Of a stretch of 23,484 nucleotides of DNA, positions 21,265-23,484 are shown in pieces. Below the pieces are notes generated by a model. It was given only the letters and a program-made list of their open reading frames with translations, was not told where the DNA came from and did no database searches. A program made the translations under genes and the position numbers. The DNA is from a virus: positions 1 to 23,484 of the IMG/VR virus record IMGVR_UViG_3300017769_003165; one strand, given 5' to 3'. How positions within the stretch are numbered: the first letter of the stretch is position 1; the number at the start of each line of letters is the position of its first letter.

Positions 21265-22696
21265 ATACACATTTGATGTACAAAAACTTTATATAGAGAT
21301 GCTTCTGGCAGATGCAGAATCATTTGCTAGGGCACAGAACATATTCAAACCAGAGTCGTTTGACAGGAAACTTCAGCCGATTGCGAAGTTCGTCAAGGAC
21401 TACATGGACGAATACAAAGTTATGCCGGAGGTTGATATAGTAAATGCACAACATGATATAAAATTAAAATCAGCCAAAGATTTAGATCCAAGCCATTTCA
21501 ATTGGCTACTAGACGAGTTTGAAACGTTTTCAAGACACAAGGCACTAGAACATGCAATACTACAATCAGCAGATCTGCTCGAGAAGGGAGACTATGCTCC
21601 AGTAGAGGACATGGTGAAGGAAGCAGTGAACGTAGGGCTGACACGTGATCTTGGTACAGACTACTTTGAGGATCCAAAAGGAAGACTTGAGGCACTCAAG
21701 GCAAACAACGGACAGGTCAGCACTGGCTGGAATAACTTAGACAAGAAACTATTCGGTGGATTTAATCGAGGAGAACTAAACATCTTTGCAGGTGGATCAG
21801 GCGCAGGTAAGAGTTTGTTCTTGCAGAATCTTGCAGTTAACTGGGCACAGGCAGGCCTGAACGTTTGTTACATATCTTTTGAATTAAGTGAACAACTAAC
21901 AGCAATGAGGTTGGACGCAATGATGACTAACATTCCAACTAAGAAAGTGTTTCCTGAAATAGATAATGTTGAAATGAAAGTCAAGATGCTGAAGAAAAAG
22001 TCAGGTACTTTGCAGATCAAATACTTGCCAAGTGGTAGCAACGTGTTGGACGTAAGAACATATCTAAAAGAGCTCGAGCTCAAGAACAAGAAGAAGATAG
22101 ATTGCATATTGATCGACTACTTGGATCTGATGATGCCTAAGAGCAAAAGGATATCGCCAGCGGACTTGTTTATAAAAGACAAATACGTGTCTGAGGAGTT
22201 GAGAAACTTGGTAGTAGAGAAACAGTGTGTGTTGGCGACAGCATCACAGTTGAACAGGGCATCTGTTGAAGAAATAGAGTTTGATCACTCTCACATCTCA
22301 GGTGGACTATCCAAGATACAGACTGCTGACAACGTGATAGGTATATTCACATCTAGGGCAATGAAAGAACGTGGCAGGTATCAGATACAGTTCATGAAGA
22401 CAAGATCAAGTTCTGGTGTTGGGCAAAAAGTAGATTTAGAGTTTGACGTAGACAGCCTACGTATCAGAGACTTGGCAGACGATCCTGAGTACAAACAATT
22501 TGATAAACAGAGAAGTACGATATACGATAACCTTAAGAAAACATCTAAAGTTACAGGAGGCACCACGCCAACAGACGCAAGGCCGGAGGTTCCTGATCCA
22601 ACAAAAGGTGACACTATAGGAAAAGTAAAAGCCACAGTAGAGGGCGGCAAACTGAGACAACTTCTAAACGAACTGCACTCAGATGAAGAACAGTAA
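21257..22696 (+). CDS. Replicative DNA helicase (T4 gp41-like, DnaB family)
   Basis: The 479-aa hexameric 5'-3' helicase drives the fork and recruits primase. The N-terminal helical domain covers about residues 1-110, a linker follows, and the RecA-like domain carries Walker A GGSGAGKS at 179-186, the downstream FELSE, Walker B-type ILIDYLDLM, and the ASQLNR segment typical of the DnaB family. A charged, Pro-rich C-terminal tail (about 420-479) likely mediates protein contacts. The length matches T4 gp41 (475 aa). It overlaps primase by 8 nt and endonuclease III by 14 nt. Confidence 0.95.
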   Translation: MAEYTFDVQKLYIEMLLADAESFARAQNIFKPESFDRKLQPIAKFVKDYMDEYKVMPEVDIVNAQHDIKLKSAKDLDPSHFNWLLDEFETFSRHKALEHAILQSADLLEKGDYAPVEDMVKEAVNVGLTRDLGTDYFEDPKGRLEALKANNGQVSTGWNNLDKKLFGGFNRGELNIFAGGSGAGKSLFLQNLAVNWAQAGLNVCYISFELSEQLTAMRLDAMMTNIPTKKVFPEIDNVEMKVKMLKKKSGTLQIKYLPSGSNVLDVRTYLKELELKNKKKIDCILIDYLDLMMPKSKRISPADLFIKDKYVSEELRNLVVEKQCVLATASQLNRASVEEIEFDHSHISGGLSKIQTADNVIGIFTSRAMKERGRYQIQFMKTRSSSGVGQKVDLEFDVDSLRIRDLADDPEYKQFDKQRSTIYDNLKKTSKVTGGTTPTDARPEVPDPTKGDTIGKVKATVEGGKLRQLLNELHSDEEQ

Positions 22697-23363
22697 TGAC
22701 ATCAACTACATATACGAGAAATTAAGTTCTCTATATCCAAATTATTCAAACAAGAAACCTAAAGCAAAAATATATGCCAAGGCATATACCAGTCTCATCG
22801 GTGTCATGCTGTCTGCTCAATCACAAGACAAGAGGACAGCAGTTGCTTGTAGACAACTTTTTGCACTAGCAGATACGCCTGAGGACATGCTTAAACTATC
22901 ACAGGAAGAGATCATAGAAGCAATCAAACCTGCAGGCTTGTTCAATGCAAAATCTAAAAATATACTGGCCACAAGTAAAATGCTTTTAGAGAAGTTTGAT
23001 GGACGTGTGCCAAGCACACAGAAAGAATTATTGACACTGCCGGGAGTTGGACGTAAGAGTTCCGACATAGTCATGAGATTCGTTTTTGGCGAACCACACA
23101 TAGCAGTGGACACCCACGTGTTTAGAATGCTGTGGAGACTGGGTTGGGCAGACAGCCTTGACGAAGGTAAAGCATCCATCAACGTAAATGATACTACATC
23201 AAGCAAATACAAATACGGTGCTCACATGTGGTTGATAACACATGCAAAACTTGTTTGCAAATCAAGATCACCATTGTGTGAACAGTGTGTGATCAGTGCG
23301 GCATGCGACAAAAGAGATATCACAATTCCTAAAAATAAACTTCGCCAAAATCTTACTGCCTAA
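22683..23363 (+). CDS. nth: Endonuclease III-like DNA glycosylase/AP lyase
   Basis: The 226-aa protein is an apparently intact Nth. The helix-hairpin-helix is LPGVGRKS (119-126) with catalytic Lys125. The catalytic aspartate is Asp143 in AVDTHVFR. The iron-sulfur cluster loop is C192-x6-C199-x2-C202-x5-C208, exactly the family spacing. The N-terminal MLSAQSQD (42-49) matches the LLSAQ motif. Nth removes oxidised pyrimidines and cleaves the abasic strand. It starts 14 nt before the helicase stop, so it is in the same transcription unit. Base-excision repair coupled to phage replication, or processing of modified host DNA, is a plausible role. Confidence 0.95.
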   Translation: MKNSNDINYIYEKLSSLYPNYSNKKPKAKIYAKAYTSLIGVMLSAQSQDKRTAVACRQLFALADTPEDMLKLSQEEIIEAIKPAGLFNAKSKNILATSKMLLEKFDGRVPSTQKELLTLPGVGRKSSDIVMRFVFGEPHIAVDTHVFRMLWRLGWADSLDEGKASINVNDTTSSKYKYGAHMWLITHAKLVCKSRSPLCEQCVISAACDKRDITIPKNKLRQNLTA

Positions 23364-23374
23364 TAATATACGCA

Positions 23375-23382
23375 GATAAATA
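23375..23382 (+). promoter_or_regulatory. Possible late-promoter variant
   Basis: GATAAATA differs by one base from the T4 late box and lies in the 67-bp gap before the gene at 23431. Marine T4-like phages tolerate variation in the first base. The spacing to the ATG (48 nt) is longer than for the 19413 box, so this is a weak call. Confidence 0.35.
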
Positions 23383-23430
23383 TTCCTGTCCAGAGCTTTA
23401 TGCGAGAGGCGATAACAGGCAAACATAGGC

Positions 23431-23484
23431 ATGAAAAATAAAGAACTAAACGACATAACAAGGCTATACGATAGATTCATTAGG
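23431..23484 (+). CDS. Start of a rightward gene, cut by the window edge
   Basis: An open frame starts at the ATG at 23431 and runs to the right end of the window. The 18 visible residues read MKNKELNDITRLYDRFIR, a charged amphipathic helix. A short purine run, AGG (23426-23428), sits just upstream. Too little is visible to name a family. It follows endonuclease III after a 67-bp gap that holds the possible late box. Confidence 0.5.
   Translation, partial: MKNKELNDITRLYDRFIR

Noticed and set aside
20892-21323. Antisense open frame of 143 codons across primase and helicase
   Set aside because: The opposite strand has firm TOPRIM and DnaB-type motifs, and the antisense product is a Ser/Leu-rich shadow.
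23385-23419. Possible hairpin (CCTGT ... ACAGG) after endonuclease III as a terminator
   Set aside because: The stem is only 5 bp, with a loop over 20 nt and no T-run; it does not look like a terminator.
1-23484. CRISPR arrays, tRNA genes, insertion sequences and integrase sites
   Set aside because: No regularly spaced repeats, cloverleaf-type sequences, transposase motifs or inverted terminal repeats were seen by eye on either strand.

Overview
The window reads as part of the genome of a T4-like (tailed, contractile-type) bacteriophage of a low-GC, probably marine, host such as SAR11/Pelagibacter or a cyanobacterium. The evidence is a cluster of T4-type replication and repair genes (UvsW-like helicase, likely gp62 clamp-loader subunit, gp61-like primase, gp41-like helicase), a consensus T4-type late promoter (TATAAATA) directly in front of a virion-type gene, very dense packing with ATGA/TAATG overlaps, and small proteins of the kind conserved in marine T4-like phages. 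The host assignment is an inference from style and base composition. I saw no tRNA, rRNA, CRISPR array or insertion sequence.

Region 1 (about 1-12833) is a glycan-synthesis island built as two divergent operons that start from one short intergenic gap (3821-3870). That gap carries a palindromic TATAATTATA able to act as a -10 box on both strands. The leftward operon encodes an SGNH-type hydrolase, a GT-B-like transferase, an FkbM methyltransferase, an NAD-dependent sugar epimerase/dehydratase and a GT-A-type glycosyltransferase. The rightward operon encodes a GT61-like transferase, two related DxD proteins, GDP-mannose 4,6-dehydratase, three GT-B-like proteins related to the one in the leftward operon, a glutamine-dependent asparagine synthetase-like enzyme, and a DUF115-like protein. 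Together they could build a decorated, methylated, amidated or acylated deoxysugar glycan for the virion or host surface. The acceptor cannot be read from the sequence.

Region 2 (12813-13343) holds a leftward SprT-like zinc metalloprotease gene. A near-perfect sigma70 promoter with extended -10 (13292-13319) overlaps its start and points right into the replication operon.

Region 3 (13344-23484) is the replication/repair block: a 452-aa protein with a HARP-like segment, UvsW, two unknown small proteins, a gp62-like protein, a zinc-finger protein, a 77-aa protein with a TTG start, a 37-aa membrane protein, a 196-aa DnaE-like mini-protein, and a lysine-rich 51-aa protein. A leftward conserved gene and a late-promoter-driven virion protein interrupt the block. 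Primase, replicative helicase and endonuclease III follow, and a last gene runs off the right edge.

The most unusual items are the miniature DnaE-like protein, which keeps all three catalytic-type aspartates and the KSHAVAYA motif; the HARP-like protein beside UvsW, which resembles a split SMARCAL1; and the paralogous glycosyltransferase families that flank a phage asparagine synthetase.
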